DNA of 64,000 bases from Bdellovibrionales bacterium (GCA_019750295.1 JAIEOS010000059.1:42312-106311); one strand, 5' to 3'. Numbered from the stretch's first letter, positions 17,493 to 26,951 are shown. Notes: generated by a model not told the origin, from the letters alone. Made by a program: numbers and translations.

Positions 17493-18866
17493 TTGGAAAA
17501 CATGAACTCATCTGAAACTATTGCATTCGCAGATCTTAAACTTCTTCCTCCTATTCAACAGGCACTCAAAGAGGCGGGTTATCTCACCCCCACTCCGATT
17601 CAAAGTCAGGCGATACCGCTGGTCCTTGATGGACAAGACTTATTGGGTGTTGCACAAACAGGGACTGGCAAGACTGCGGCGTTTTGTCTTCCGATCATTA
17701 ATATCTTAACCACCCAACAAAGACGTCGCGAGCCTCGCTCTCCTCGCAGTTTGATTTTGACTCCGACGCGAGAGCTTGCGATTCAGATTCATAAAAATCT
17801 TTTGGATTACGGTAAAAATCTCAAACAAAAGTATGCGGTTATTTTTGGAGGAGTCGGTCAGGGGAATCAGGTCCGCGACCTATCTCAAGGAGTGGATGTT
17901 CTTGTGGCGACACCGGGTCGTCTGATCGATTTGATTCAGCAAAAATATATTCGGTTGGATCATGTTGAAATCTTTGTTCTTGATGAAGCCGATCGCATGT
18001 TGGATATGGGTTTTCTCAAAGATGTGAAGAGAATTATCAATTTACTCCCTCAAAAAAGACATAGCCTTTTCTTTTCGGCAACTATGCCTCCAGAGATTCA
18101 AACTCTGGCGCAAACTATTCTTAAGAATCCTAAAAAAGTCGAAGTCACCCCGCCGTCCACAACGGTAGAGCGTATTCGTCAAACGGTGATGTTTGTGGAA
18201 AAGAAAGAGAAGATGAATCTTTTGATTCATACTCTTAAAAACAAAAACCTTTATAAGGTTCTGGTTTTTGTGGAGATGAAGCACTTTGCAAATAAGGTTG
18301 TGGATAAGCTCATGGCCAATGGAATCACGGCCGCCGCCATCCATGGAAACAAATCTCAGAGTGCGCGTCAGCGCGCTCTTGAGGACTTCTCTCGCGATCG
18401 CATCCGAGTTCTGGTCGCCACAGATATCGCCTCGCGCGGGATCGATATCGATGGAATCACTCACGTCATTAACTTCGAACTCCCGAACGTCGCCGAGAAC
18501 TATGTGCATCGGATTGGTCGTACGGCTCGTGCCGGTGCTGACGGGGATGCCATTTCTTTTTGTACCGCGGACGAGCGGTCGTATCTTGCCAATATCGAAA
18601 AAACCACTCAGCAAAAAATTGAAGTGGATTCCGACCAGCCTTATCACTCAGAAGACGCTGCCAACGCGCGCATTATCGGTGTTGGAAAGGCCAAAGCGAA
18701 AATTGAAAGCCAACGTAATGATGACGGTGGCGGTCGTGGTGGACACTCCCGTCGTCCTCAACGTCGAGGTCAAGCTCGCGGCGGTGGAGGTGGTGGGGGC
18801 GGTCGTAGAAACTCTCGCAACTCACGCCGTGGAAATGGTGAGAGAAGCTTTTCTAAACACTCCTAG
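17493..18866 (+). CDS. rhlE: DEAD-box RNA helicase, RhlE type
   Basis: 457 residues counting from a TTG with GGGGG about 8 nt upstream; an ATG three codons later is the alternative start. All helicase motifs are present: Q motif, AQTGTGKT (54-61), PTRELA, TPGRLIDL, DEADRMLDMG, SAT, HGNKSQSARQ, ATDIASRGID and HRIGRTARAG. The C-terminal tail (about 415-450) is rich in Arg and Gly repeats, typical of RNA-binding tails. The RhlE family helps in ribosome assembly and RNA turnover, often at low temperature. Three long overlapping frames inside it are shadows. Confidence 0.9.
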   Translation: MENMNSSETIAFADLKLLPPIQQALKEAGYLTPTPIQSQAIPLVLDGQDLLGVAQTGTGKTAAFCLPIINILTTQQRRREPRSPRSLILTPTRELAIQIHKNLLDYGKNLKQKYAVIFGGVGQGNQVRDLSQGVDVLVATPGRLIDLIQQKYIRLDHVEIFVLDEADRMLDMGFLKDVKRIINLLPQKRHSLFFSATMPPEIQTLAQTILKNPKKVEVTPPSTTVERIRQTVMFVEKKEKMNLLIHTLKNKNLYKVLVFVEMKHFANKVVDKLMANGITAAAIHGNKSQSARQRALEDFSRDRIRVLVATDIASRGIDIDGITHVINFELPNVAENYVHRIGRTARAGADGDAISFCTADERSYLANIEKTTQQKIEVDSDQPYHSEDAANARIIGVGKAKAKIESQRNDDGGGRGGHSRRPQRRGQARGGGGGGGGRRNSRNSRRGNGERSFSKHS

Positions 18867-18877
18867 GATTCTTGCAA

Positions 18878-19957
18878 TCAGGGCCGAGGATTAAATCCTA
18901 ATTCTTTGGCAAAATCTCTGTATCTGACAGGATTATTCAAATACCGCTCGACACGCTCCTCGATGATCAAATCGGGGTGACCGTGCTCAGAGTAGGCCTT
19001 GGCTATGGATCTCTTGAGCACTTTGTTTGTGCCTTTGATAAAAATCACTTTGCCAAAGTACGGATGCAAAAACGACTTAAGCCTTTCGCCAAAAGAGTCT
19101 CCGAGAAACCACACGGTATATTGACCTGTAGGATTGATGCTCACGGTGTAAGGTAAATCCTCTATGGATTTCGGAAGTTGGGGAAAGTTGACGACAATGT
19201 TCGGGCCCGCGTCGGTTTTGTAAGCGATGGTGCGGTCCGCTCCATTGAACATTTTAAGAATGTCATGTTCTGGTGGTTCTGAAGACACCGACGGCTCCGC
19301 ACTGATAATTTCTAGACGAGAACCCATAACTTTATTCACAGTCTGAATAAGATCGCGATGGGCAAGATAGGCACCCCATTGATTCCAATGAGTGTCACCC
19401 GAATGAAAAGTAGGGAATGTTTCTTTGCCGCGAACTAACGTTTCTTTTAAAGGAACCACGTTGTCTGGAGCCAAGCTGCGGGCCACTTGAGTCACTCGAG
19501 AATAATTTTTATTCCCTTGGGGGATATAGTCTAAAAACAAATAGCGTAAATTTTCTGGGTAGACGGATTCTTTGTTGGGGGGGAGTACCAAAATATATTT
19601 GCTGTGAAACCCCAAGGGCTTTTGTAACGTTTGCTGCAAATACTTCGTCCAGGCCTCCTCGATATGCTCCTTAGGCAGGCCCCACAGATCGCGCGAGGAG
19701 TTACCGTCCGATTCCGTAATATAAAAAAGCCACGGGTGTTTTCCAATATGGATGTTTCCGAGATTCGTGCTTCCCAATAATCGAATTTGAATCAACGCAT
19801 TGGCTTTGAACGCCCACTGGCGAACAGGATAATGCATTTTAAGAAAGTTGGAGAGCTTTCCTTTTTGTCGAAAAGGAATATACATCAGAAGCGCGACCAA
19901 TATCGGCAGGAAGAGAAACAGTAAATAAATTGTTGCTTGTCTTTGGGGCTTCGTCAT
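18878..19957 (-). CDS. AlgJ/AlgX-like O-acetylation protein
   Basis: A 359-residue protein with an N-terminal membrane anchor (about 9-28) and an SGNH-hydrolase-like periplasmic domain. The segment SGDTHWNQWGAYLAHRDLI matches the catalytic D-x-H motif of AlgJ/AlgX family acetyltransferases, and WFLGDSFGERL carries the GDS nucleophile Ser. It shares one base with the upstream MBOAT gene (TAATG), so the pair is translationally coupled. Together they should move acetyl groups across the membrane onto a surface polysaccharide. Confidence 0.75.
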   Translation of the reverse strand: MTKPQRQATIYLLFLFLPILVALLMYIPFRQKGKLSNFLKMHYPVRQWAFKANALIQIRLLGSTNLGNIHIGKHPWLFYITESDGNSSRDLWGLPKEHIEEAWTKYLQQTLQKPLGFHSKYILVLPPNKESVYPENLRYLFLDYIPQGNKNYSRVTQVARSLAPDNVVPLKETLVRGKETFPTFHSGDTHWNQWGAYLAHRDLIQTVNKVMGSRLEIISAEPSVSSEPPEHDILKMFNGADRTIAYKTDAGPNIVVNFPQLPKSIEDLPYTVSINPTGQYTVWFLGDSFGERLKSFLHPYFGKVIFIKGTNKVLKRSIAKAYSEHGHPDLIIEERVERYLNNPVRYRDFAKELGFNPRP

Positions 19958-21423
19958 TAGAACCTAAAATAGATAAATGGGTTATATTCTTGTCCACAGA
20001 GTACGATCGCAGAGAAGATTAAAAGACCGACATAGCTCATTTCTCTCAGGGCAGGATGTAAATTCCACGTTGCTCGTCTCTGCGGAGAGAGGCCCCAGTA
20101 GGAAAGTGGAACGCTCAGAACGATGCCCAAGATGAAATAAACATAAAAATGAGGTAGAGAGAGCAATTGCAAGCTGTCTGTGGAAATAAGGGCGGGAGCA
20201 AGTCCTAGCATTGCTTTCCAGATCGCCACAGTCTGAGATAAAGTTTCGCTACGGAAAATGACCCAGCTAAAAAGAATAACGATGATGGCATAAATGTGTC
20301 GGAGGAGTCGGGGAGCTCTGTTTTCTTTGAAATCCATCACGCGTTCGAGCACGAGGAAGAGCCCGTGGAAAACTCCCCATCCCAGAAAATTAAGGCTCGC
20401 TCCGTGCCATAGACCACACAATGTGAAGACTAAAAATAAATTGCGGTACTCTTTGAATGTCCCTAGGCGATTTCCTCCTAAGGGAATGTAAAGGTAATCT
20501 CTAAACCACTGGGAGAGAGTCATGTGCCATCGGCGCCAGAAGTCTTTCATGCTTTGCGCGATGTAGGGATAATTAAAATTTTCCGGAAGGGTAATTCCAA
20601 ACATGCGCGCAAGCCCCACCGCCATATCGGAATACCCGGAGAAATCAAAGTAGATCTGAAGAGCGTAGGCCCCTGCTGTAAACCAAGCCAAAAGTGTATC
20701 CATTTTGGAAGCATCGACCGCATAGAAAATATCGGAGTAGTATCCCAACGGATTAGCGATGATGACTTTTTTTGCCAGCCCCACCGAAAAGCGCCGAAAT
20801 CCCTCGACGATATTGATCCAACTGTGAGTGCGAGATTCCAATTGTTTTCGAAGATCGATGTAACGAATGATGGGTCCCGCTACGAGGTGAGGGAAAAAAG
20901 TGATAAACGTCCAATAATCAACAAAGCGACGGGTGGCTTTAATCTCTCCGCGATAAACGTCAATAATATAACTCATGGACTCAAACGTATAGAAACTGAT
21001 ACCAATCGGTAGACCCACTTCGATAAAAACTCGCGAGCCGTGACTTAATGGATAAAGCTGATCAGCGAGGTCCGTCACTAGACCTGCGGCGAAGTTAAAA
21101 TACTTAAAATAAAACAAAAGCCCCATATTTGAAAAAATAGAGGCGAGAAGAATTATTTTTTGAAAACCGGGATTTGGTTGAGACTTCTGACGATCATTTT
21201 CTAAGAGCAGCGCCAGCCAGTAGTCGATAAATCCCACCAGGAGCATGACATAAAAGAATTTTTTTTCACCCTCGATATAAAAAACTAAGCTTGCGAGAAG
21301 GAGAACGAAGTTTAACCACGTGAAAAGGCGCCGGCTGCGCGCACAATAATGATAAACGGCAAAATAAACCAATAGGACAATTGGTAGAAAAATAAATAAG
21401 AATTTTAGCGAGCTAAAAACCAT
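19957..21423 (-). CDS. MBOAT family O-acyltransferase, AlgI type
   Basis: A 488-residue multi-pass membrane protein. It has the AlgI signature blocks PIGISFYTFESMSYIIDVYRG, FPHLVAGPI, FWRRWHMTLSQWFRDYLYIPLGG and the catalytic His in CGLWHGAS. AlgI/PatA/DltB-type MBOATs pass acyl groups from the cytoplasm to a periplasmic transferase, here the AlgJ-like protein encoded directly downstream. No polysaccharide synthase lies nearby, so the target polymer is unknown. Confidence 0.87.
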   Translation of the reverse strand: MVFSSLKFLFIFLPIVLLVYFAVYHYCARSRRLFTWLNFVLLLASLVFYIEGEKKFFYVMLLVGFIDYWLALLLENDRQKSQPNPGFQKIILLASIFSNMGLLFYFKYFNFAAGLVTDLADQLYPLSHGSRVFIEVGLPIGISFYTFESMSYIIDVYRGEIKATRRFVDYWTFITFFPHLVAGPIIRYIDLRKQLESRTHSWINIVEGFRRFSVGLAKKVIIANPLGYYSDIFYAVDASKMDTLLAWFTAGAYALQIYFDFSGYSDMAVGLARMFGITLPENFNYPYIAQSMKDFWRRWHMTLSQWFRDYLYIPLGGNRLGTFKEYRNLFLVFTLCGLWHGASLNFLGWGVFHGLFLVLERVMDFKENRAPRLLRHIYAIIVILFSWVIFRSETLSQTVAIWKAMLGLAPALISTDSLQLLSLPHFYVYFILGIVLSVPLSYWGLSPQRRATWNLHPALREMSYVGLLIFSAIVLCGQEYNPFIYFRF

Positions 21424-21473
21424 AATTTATCTCATTTTTAGGAGCATTTAGTACTAGTCGAATCTTTAACTCA

Positions 21474-21502
21474 TTGCTAGTTTTTTTATAAAATTGTACT
21501 TT
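21474..21502 (+). promoter_or_regulatory. candidate promoter giving a leaderless hrpB mRNA
   Basis: TTGCTA (21474-21479), a 17-nt spacer and TACTTT (21497-21502) would start transcription at about the A of the hrpB ATG (21508). An overlapping alternative, TTTAAC and TATAAA (21487-21492), would leave a leader under 10 nt. Neither allows a Shine-Dalgarno, and none is seen. Confidence 0.45.
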
Positions 21503-21507
21503 AAAGT

Positions 21508-23976
21508 ATGCTGAGTCCGTTGCCCGTAGATCTAATTATTCCTTCGATAAAACAGGCATTTGTTAACGCCCAGTCACTGGTGATCTCGGCGGCCCCCGGG
21601 GCAGGTAAAACCACAAGAATTCCCCCGGCGTTATCGTCGATGGTCGAAAAGCAAGTTTGGGTGTTAGAGCCCCGACGTATCGCTGCCATCTCTGCGGCTC
21701 AACGTATAGCCGACGAAAATGGATGGGTTGTAGGTCAAGAAGTGGGCTATCAAGTCCGCTTCGACAATAAATTCTCTGTCGGAACCAAAATTTTATTTTT
21801 AACGGAGGCCCTACTTTTAAGAAAGCTTTTACAGGATCCAGATCTCCGTCAGGTGGCCTGCGTCGTTTTGGATGAGTTTCATGAGCGATCTTTACACGTG
21901 GATATGGCCCTAGGGGCATTAAAGGAACTTCAAGAATTGTCTCGGCCAGATCTCAAAATCGTCGTGATGTCGGCAACTTTAGACGCGAGCCCATTATCAC
22001 AATACCTGGGCGGTGCACCGGTGATCGATTCTCCCGGGAAAGTGTTTCCGTTAGAGATTATCCACGATGATAAGCCCCTCCAACTGCAAACAGGTTTCGA
22101 TTTTATCGAGCGCATGAGGAAACTGATCCATAAAGCAATTTATGATAATTCCGAAGGTGACGTGCTTTGCTTTTTACCGGGGCGAGGCGAAATTGAAAGG
22201 CTCAAGCGGGCTCTTGAAGAGTCGCTTTCCGATTCAGTTCTTATCCTTCCTCTCCATGGACAACTCAGTCTCGTCGAACAAAAGGCTGCAATTCTACCGT
22301 CAAACACCCACCGTAAAATTATCCTCTCTACCAATCTTGCCGAGAGCTCTTTGACTGTGGAAGGTGTGCGTATTGTTGTCGATTGCGGGTTGGCACGTCT
22401 TCAAATGCAAGATCAGAAGACTGGTTTTGAATCACTGAAGCTCGCAAAAATCTCGAAAGCGTCGGCCACTCAACGTGCGGGTCGTGCGGCGAGGTTAGGA
22501 CCGGGGCGCGTTTATAGAGCATGGACCATCCATGACGAAAAATCCATGCACTCTTTTGAAACGGCAGAGATTCATCGCGTGGATTTATCCGAAGCACTAC
22601 TTCTACTGGCGGCCATCGGTGTGACCCATTCGGAAAGTTTTGCTTGGTTCGAGTTGCCACCGGCGCGGTCTTTACAAATGGCGAAGTCGTTGCTTCTAAA
22701 TATTGGTGCCATCACGACCGACGGTGGGCTGACAGAACTCGGCCAAAAACTCCAGCGGTTCCCTCTTCATCCGAGGCTTGCTAAATTATTAATCGTTGGA
22801 CTGGAGAAGGGAGTTTCTCAATTCACCTGTGAATTAGCGGCTCTTTTGTCGGAGGGGCGAGCGATTGGGTCGGAGATCCATTCTCAACGAGAAAATGATC
22901 TAATGGCTCGCTGGGAAGAATGGAAGAAGAACAAAACTCATCCCAAATTTAAAACGGTGAATCGCGCCGTGGAACAACTTCAAGATTTGGTGAAAAACCA
23001 GGACTCTAAAAAACCCACAGACGAACTCCTGGAAAAGATTCTTTTAGAAGTTTACCCCGATCGTCTTTGTCGGCGCCGGAGATCCGAAGGGAGTGACGCC
23101 AAGATGGTCGGAGGGCGAGGTGTTCGCTTGCATCAGGACTCGAGTGTTAAGAATTCCTTGTTCTTTGTGGCCCTTGAGATTTCAGAAGGACGTGATGCCT
23201 CTCATGCCTTGGTTTTCCAGGCTGCCGGGATTCATCCTCAGACCATTGAGGAAAAACTAATCCCCGAGGCCGTCTCGGTTTGGGATGTGGAATGGGATGA
23301 GGAAAAACAAAAGTTTTATACTGTCGAGAGTTTACAATGGAGAGGTCTCGCGGTGTCCGCAGAAAAGCGTCGCCCAGCTTTGCCCGACGAAATCAAAGAG
23401 CGATTGGTGGATGTGGCTTTGCAGCGTTGGGATTCTATTTTGCAAAAGAACGACGAGCTATCGAGTCTCTTATCTCGAATACAGTTTTTACATACACAGA
23501 ATTCGGAGTGGCCTCTTCTCGACGAAGAAAAAATTCGCGAAGCTTTGACCCTCGCGTGTTACGGTGAAAATTCCTTAGCTGCTGTTGAGCAAAAAAAGTT
23601 AGACACGTACTTCGAGAACAGTCTCGAAGAAAAGCATCTTGCTGCGCTCAAAAGGGATTGCCCCACTCATTGGACCGCACCTACGGGAAATCGATTTCGC
23701 ATACAGTACACCTCCGAGCAAGGCCCTCAAGTTGAGGTTCGACTTCAAGAGCTGTTTGGACTCAAGCACACTCCTTCGGTTGCAGGTCAACCCGTGACGC
23801 TCACGTTGCTCGCTCCCAACTACCGACCTGTTCAAGTCACACGGGACATTGAGAGCTTCTGGAAAAATGCCTACATGGACGTACGCAAAGAAATGCGCGC
23901 TCGCTATCCGAAACATTCCTGGCCCGAGGATCCGCTCAACGCCGCCCCACAGTCCAAAGGGCGACCTCACAAATAG
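21508..23976 (+). CDS. hrpB: ATP-dependent helicase HrpB
   Basis: An 822-residue DEAH/RHA-type helicase, the usual HrpB length. Motifs: SAAPGAGKTTRIP (Walker A at about 29-35), LDEFHERSLHVD, SATLD, STNLAESSLTVEGV and QRAGRAARLGPGRVYR, followed by the HA2 region and the HrpB C-terminal domain (PTHWTAPTGNRFRIQY near the end). HrpB is a predicted RNA helicase whose cellular substrate is poorly defined. The start is close to the family N-terminus, with no Shine-Dalgarno but a well-placed promoter suggesting leaderless translation. Confidence 0.93.
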   Translation: MLSPLPVDLIIPSIKQAFVNAQSLVISAAPGAGKTTRIPPALSSMVEKQVWVLEPRRIAAISAAQRIADENGWVVGQEVGYQVRFDNKFSVGTKILFLTEALLLRKLLQDPDLRQVACVVLDEFHERSLHVDMALGALKELQELSRPDLKIVVMSATLDASPLSQYLGGAPVIDSPGKVFPLEIIHDDKPLQLQTGFDFIERMRKLIHKAIYDNSEGDVLCFLPGRGEIERLKRALEESLSDSVLILPLHGQLSLVEQKAAILPSNTHRKIILSTNLAESSLTVEGVRIVVDCGLARLQMQDQKTGFESLKLAKISKASATQRAGRAARLGPGRVYRAWTIHDEKSMHSFETAEIHRVDLSEALLLLAAIGVTHSESFAWFELPPARSLQMAKSLLLNIGAITTDGGLTELGQKLQRFPLHPRLAKLLIVGLEKGVSQFTCELAALLSEGRAIGSEIHSQRENDLMARWEEWKKNKTHPKFKTVNRAVEQLQDLVKNQDSKKPTDELLEKILLEVYPDRLCRRRRSEGSDAKMVGGRGVRLHQDSSVKNSLFFVALEISEGRDASHALVFQAAGIHPQTIEEKLIPEAVSVWDVEWDEEKQKFYTVESLQWRGLAVSAEKRRPALPDEIKERLVDVALQRWDSILQKNDELSSLLSRIQFLHTQNSEWPLLDEEKIREALTLACYGENSLAAVEQKKLDTYFENSLEEKHLAALKRDCPTHWTAPTGNRFRIQYTSEQGPQVEVRLQELFGLKHTPSVAGQPVTLTLLAPNYRPVQVTRDIESFWKNAYMDVRKEMRARYPKHSWPEDPLNAAPQSKGRPHK

Positions 23977-23978
23977 CT

Positions 23979-24006
23979 TTGACAAATAGCTTCGCCGCTT
24001 TAGAAT
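23979..24006 (+). promoter_or_regulatory. consensus promoter directly upstream of phnA
   Basis: TTGACA (23979-23984), a 16-nt spacer and TAGAAT (24001-24006). Transcription should begin near 24013, which is the A of the phnA start codon, predicting a leaderless mRNA. Confidence 0.7.
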
Positions 24007-24012
24007 CACCGC

Positions 24013-24375
24013 ATGTCTCAAGAAGTTCATTGTCCTCAATGCAATTCCGAAAACGTTTATCCTGATGGTCATATGTGGGTGTGCCCGGAGTGCGGCCACG
24101 AATGGAATCCAACGCAACAGCAGTCCGACAAGGACGAGCTCGCGAATAAAGACGACGACGTCATCCGCGATGCCAATGGCAATATTTTACAGGACGGCGA
24201 TACGGTGACAGTCATCAAAGATCTTAAAGTGAAAGGCTCATCCTCCGTAGTAAAAAGCGGAACCAAAGTCAAAAACATACGTTTGGTGGACGGGGACGAT
24301 GGGCACGACATTGCGTGCAAGATTGATGGGCTGGGTTCGATGAATCTTAAATCTCAGTTTGTCAAAAAGATTTAG
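24013..24375 (+). CDS. phnA: PhnA/YjdM family zinc-ribbon protein
   Basis: 120 residues. The N-terminal zinc ribbon has C7, C10, C24 and C27; the C-terminal PhnA domain contains [20 protein letters not shown] and [21 protein letters not shown], all diagnostic. Despite the name, the protein's role in phosphonate use is doubtful and its real function is unknown. There is no Shine-Dalgarno; a consensus promoter predicts a leaderless transcript. The gap to the next gene shows no further gene. Confidence 0.9.
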   Translation: MSQEVHCPQCNSENVYPDGHMWVCPECGHEWNPTQQQSDKDELANKDDDVIRDANGNILQDGDTVTVIKDLKVKGSSSVVKSGTKVKNIRLVDGDDGHDIACKIDGLGSMNLKSQFVKKI

Positions 24376-24541
24376 ATCAACGAACGAGATGAATTTTACC
24401 ACTTCGAAAAAGTTGGAATCAAATTCGCATTCTAATAGATACGTTGAGCCTAGAGCTCATTAAGGTGAGATAGGCCCATAAATGAGCCCAAATTGGACTC
24501 TTTTTTTAGCGGGCTATCTAAAATTTAGACAGGACGTATTT

Positions 24542-25054
24542 ATGGGAAAGCCATTTTTATTAAATTTAATCCCGATCCTTTTTCTTTCGATTCTCTCCAT
24601 CCCCTCCTATGCCCAGAGTTCCTCGGGCCGATTCGATAATCTATTGGCCCATAATAAGTGTCTGGAAATCACTCACAGTAAATATCAGGCTCAGTGTATC
24701 GCTCAAATTGACGGTGCTGTTTTTGATAAAAGTGCAGTGGGTGTCTGCGGCCGACAGTTGAGTCCCTATGAGCGTTTCAGTTGCTTTAAAGCGGTTCGAA
24801 ACAAAGTTTACGAAAGTGTCCAAGTGTTTCTTTGTGAGCAAAACTCGAGATCTATCAATTATTGCCTGGCTAATAATTCATTGCTCGATTTAGATCAGCT
24901 CCCTCCGCTGGAGGAAAAAATGAAGGACTCACTGGTGAAAGATCTTGATCTGGTGATCAGTGCCTATTCAGCATCTCAATTAGAAGCCACTTTTGTGCAA
25001 AGACAAATTCTGAGTATCGAAAAGATCATCGCCAAAGTTTTAGAAGTCAAATAG
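24542..25054 (+). CDS. secreted hypothetical protein with conserved Cys
   Basis: About 170 residues from the ATG preceded by AGGA at 8 nt; an earlier in-frame ATG would put 20 residues before the signal peptide. The signal peptide MGKPFLLNLIPILFLSILS ends near SYA. The mature protein has six Cys in pairs (NKCLE, QCIAQ, GVCGR, FSCFK, LCEQN, YCLAN), suggesting a disulfide-bonded helical domain, then a C-terminal helix. No family is recognised. It converges with crcB. Confidence 0.6.
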   Translation: MGKPFLLNLIPILFLSILSIPSYAQSSSGRFDNLLAHNKCLEITHSKYQAQCIAQIDGAVFDKSAVGVCGRQLSPYERFSCFKAVRNKVYESVQVFLCEQNSRSINYCLANNSLLDLDQLPPLEEKMKDSLVKDLDLVISAYSASQLEATFVQRQILSIEKIIAKVLEVK

Positions 25055-25060
25055 AGCTCG

Positions 25061-25438
25061 TTAAGAGATTTGAAGCGCCGTCCATCTTCCGAGGACCACG
25101 GCCACTAAACCGAGTGTGATGCTCGCAATAATATTCATCAGTGCCCATGGCACTTGCTGCTGTTTCAATAAATTAAAGGTCTCCAGTCCAAACGCCGAAA
25201 ACGTGGTGAAAGCTCCGAGGAACCCCACCGAGGCGAGCAGAAACACTGTTCTATGATACGGCAGTGATTTTTCGATCCATAAACTCAATGCGCCGATGAG
25301 AAAACAGCCCAGAATATTTATAAATAAAGTAGCCCAGGGGAAACTTGTCCAGTTCCGCGCTCCAAACCAAAGATAGACGAGATGCCTCGAGGTCGCGCCT
25401 AAAAATCCGCCTAAACCCACAATAAAAATATCTTTCAT
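25061..25438 (-). CDS. crcB: fluoride channel CrcB/FluC
   Basis: 125 residues with four membrane helices, the normal Fluc length. It shows GGFLGATSRH, the FINILGCFLIGAL helix with the conserved Asn, and GAFTTFSAFGLE carrying the Phe-box and Na+ site residues. The dimeric channel exports fluoride from the cytoplasm. No fluoride riboswitch can be recognised in the short upstream region. Confidence 0.92.
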   Translation of the reverse strand: MKDIFIVGLGGFLGATSRHLVYLWFGARNWTSFPWATLFINILGCFLIGALSLWIEKSLPYHRTVFLLASVGFLGAFTTFSAFGLETFNLLKQQQVPWALMNIIASITLGLVAVVLGRWTALQIS

Positions 25439-25515
25439 AGGATGAGGTTATAGCGAGCTTGAAGAATTGTCGAGAGAGATAAATGCTGCGCACAAAATGA
25501 AGACCATCACTATTA

Positions 25516-25791
25516 TCAGTGTGCGGGTTTTGCAGATTCTTGCTTCATTTGGGACACTCTTCCTTCATGCTTGCAAATTGTGGGACAGTTCACTTTATCC
25601 ACTTGTTTAGCCGTAAAAAAAAGAATCACGCTCCCAATGCGTTGGTTACATCCAATATATTCCCCTTTTTCTACAGTTTCCTTAATTAGAGGATCTTGGG
25701 TTGTATGATTGTAGACATATTCGTAACGACATTTATCATAAGCGAACGAAGTGGATATGGACGAAAAAATTAGGAACAAAATAAAGCGCAC
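25516..25791 (-). CDS. small secreted hypothetical protein
   Basis: About 91 residues from a GTG at 25791. An upstream TTG at 25818 would start inside a terminator loop and is unlikely. The GTG has GGAG at 5 nt and gives a clean signal peptide (MRFILFLIFSSISTSFA). The mature part has four Cys (DKCRYEY, GCNQR, NCPTICKH), likely paired. The Shine-Dalgarno is formed by the 3' arm of the terminator hairpin that follows the upstream alcohol dehydrogenase gene. Function unknown. Confidence 0.5.
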   Translation of the reverse strand: MRFILFLIFSSISTSFAYDKCRYEYVYNHTTQDPLIKETVEKGEYIGCNQRIGSVILFFTAKQVDKVNCPTICKHEGRVSQMKQESAKPAH

Positions 25792-25792
25792 A

Positions 25793-25835
25793 AAAACTCC
25801 GACAGTAGGTTTGCACAACCATCGGAGTTTTTTTA
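25793..25835. terminator. bidirectional terminator after the alcohol dehydrogenase gene
   Basis: AAAACTCCGA and TCGGAGTTTT form a perfect 10-bp stem with T runs on both strands. It ends the leftward alcohol dehydrogenase transcript and overlaps the ribosome-binding site of the next leftward gene. Confidence 0.85.
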
Positions 25836-25871
25836 AAAAACTTAAATCTTAAGAAACTTTAATTAAGATAA

Positions 25872-26915
25872 TTAAAGAGTTTTTGTATCCATCACAAAAC
25901 GATACTTCACATCGCCTTTAACGGTGCGATTGTAAGCCTCGTTCACTTGTGAGGCTTTGATGAGCTCAATGTCGGCGAGAACTTTTTTCTTCGCGCAGAA
26001 GTCGAGCATCTCTTGGGTCTCTTTGATTCCACCGATGAGAGATCCTGCTAAACGTTTGCGTCCAAAGATCAACGCCATCGCCGCAACTTTATTTGGCTCC
26101 GGTGCCGCTCCGACGAGGACGTGGGTGCCGCCAATTTTAAGTGTTCCCATGTACGGCGAGAAGTCATGCTCGGCGGAAACAGTGTCAATAATCAGATCGA
26201 GCTTTCCGGCCAAAGGAGCAAAATTCTTTGGATCGCGAGTGATCACAAAATTTTTGGCTCCCAACTTTTTAGCATCGGCTTGTTTGTTGGCGGAGGTACT
26301 AAATACTGTCAACTCAGCTCCCATGGCCTTCGCGATCTTTACCGCCATATGACCGAGTCCGCCCAGTCCAACCACTCCCACCTTCATCCCTTTTTTTGTC
26401 CCGTACCGCTTGAGAGGAGAATAGGTTGTTATACCCGCACACAGAAGAGGGGCCACGCGCTCGAGAGGTAGTCCCTTCTTGATCTTGAGAACATATTTAT
26501 CTTTCACCACGATATGGGAAGAGTAACCACCCAGCGTAGGAGTTTTTCCGTCGAGTTCTGTGCTGTTGTAAGTGAAGGCCGTGTGTACACTGCAAAACTG
26601 CTCTTCATGAGATTTACAACTTGGGCATTTTCCGCAGGAGTCGACAAAACATCCGACGCCAGCAAGATCGCCCACTTTAAATCGTTTTACTTTTTTCCCG
26701 ACGGCCGTCACGCGACCGACGATCTCGTGGCCTGGAACACAGGGATAGGCAGTGGGGCCCCATTCACCACGGGCCGTGTGAATGTCGGAATGACAAATTC
26801 CGCAATAATCAATTTCGATGACCACGTCGTCTGGCTTTGGCGAGCGTCGCTCAATTTGAAGCGGTTGAAGGGGTGAAGTCGGGGACGTGTTGGCGTAAGC
26901 TTTAGCGGAAATCAT
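25872..26915 (-). CDS. zinc-dependent NAD(P) alcohol dehydrogenase (YahK-like)
   Basis: A 347-residue medium-chain dehydrogenase of the cinnamyl-alcohol/YahK group. Catalytic zinc ligands lie in YCGICHSDIH and PGHE, and the structural zinc Cys in CGKCPSCKSHEEQFC. The Rossmann motif VGVVGLGGLGHMAVKIAKAMG sits mid-protein. Such enzymes reduce a broad range of aldehydes with NADPH. A strong AGGAGG precedes the ATG. A bidirectional terminator follows the gene. Confidence 0.9.
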   Translation of the reverse strand: MISAKAYANTSPTSPLQPLQIERRSPKPDDVVIEIDYCGICHSDIHTARGEWGPTAYPCVPGHEIVGRVTAVGKKVKRFKVGDLAGVGCFVDSCGKCPSCKSHEEQFCSVHTAFTYNSTELDGKTPTLGGYSSHIVVKDKYVLKIKKGLPLERVAPLLCAGITTYSPLKRYGTKKGMKVGVVGLGGLGHMAVKIAKAMGAELTVFSTSANKQADAKKLGAKNFVITRDPKNFAPLAGKLDLIIDTVSAEHDFSPYMGTLKIGGTHVLVGAAPEPNKVAAMALIFGRKRLAGSLIGGIKETQEMLDFCAKKKVLADIELIKASQVNEAYNRTVKGDVKYRFVMDTKTL

Positions 26916-26951
26916 CGTGAACCTCCTGGGATGAAGGCTCGAGTATAGTCC

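Noticed and set aside
18042..18894. Long frames of about 200 codons on both strands inside the helicase gene
   Set aside because: They overlap the fully conserved helicase coding sequence, lack ribosome-binding sites and match no family.
23599..24117. 172-codon minus-strand frame across the ends of hrpB and phnA
   Set aside because: Antisense shadow of two well-supported genes.
25439..25500. Possible fluoride riboswitch before crcB
   Set aside because: The leader is short and shows none of the conserved fluoride-riboswitch bases.
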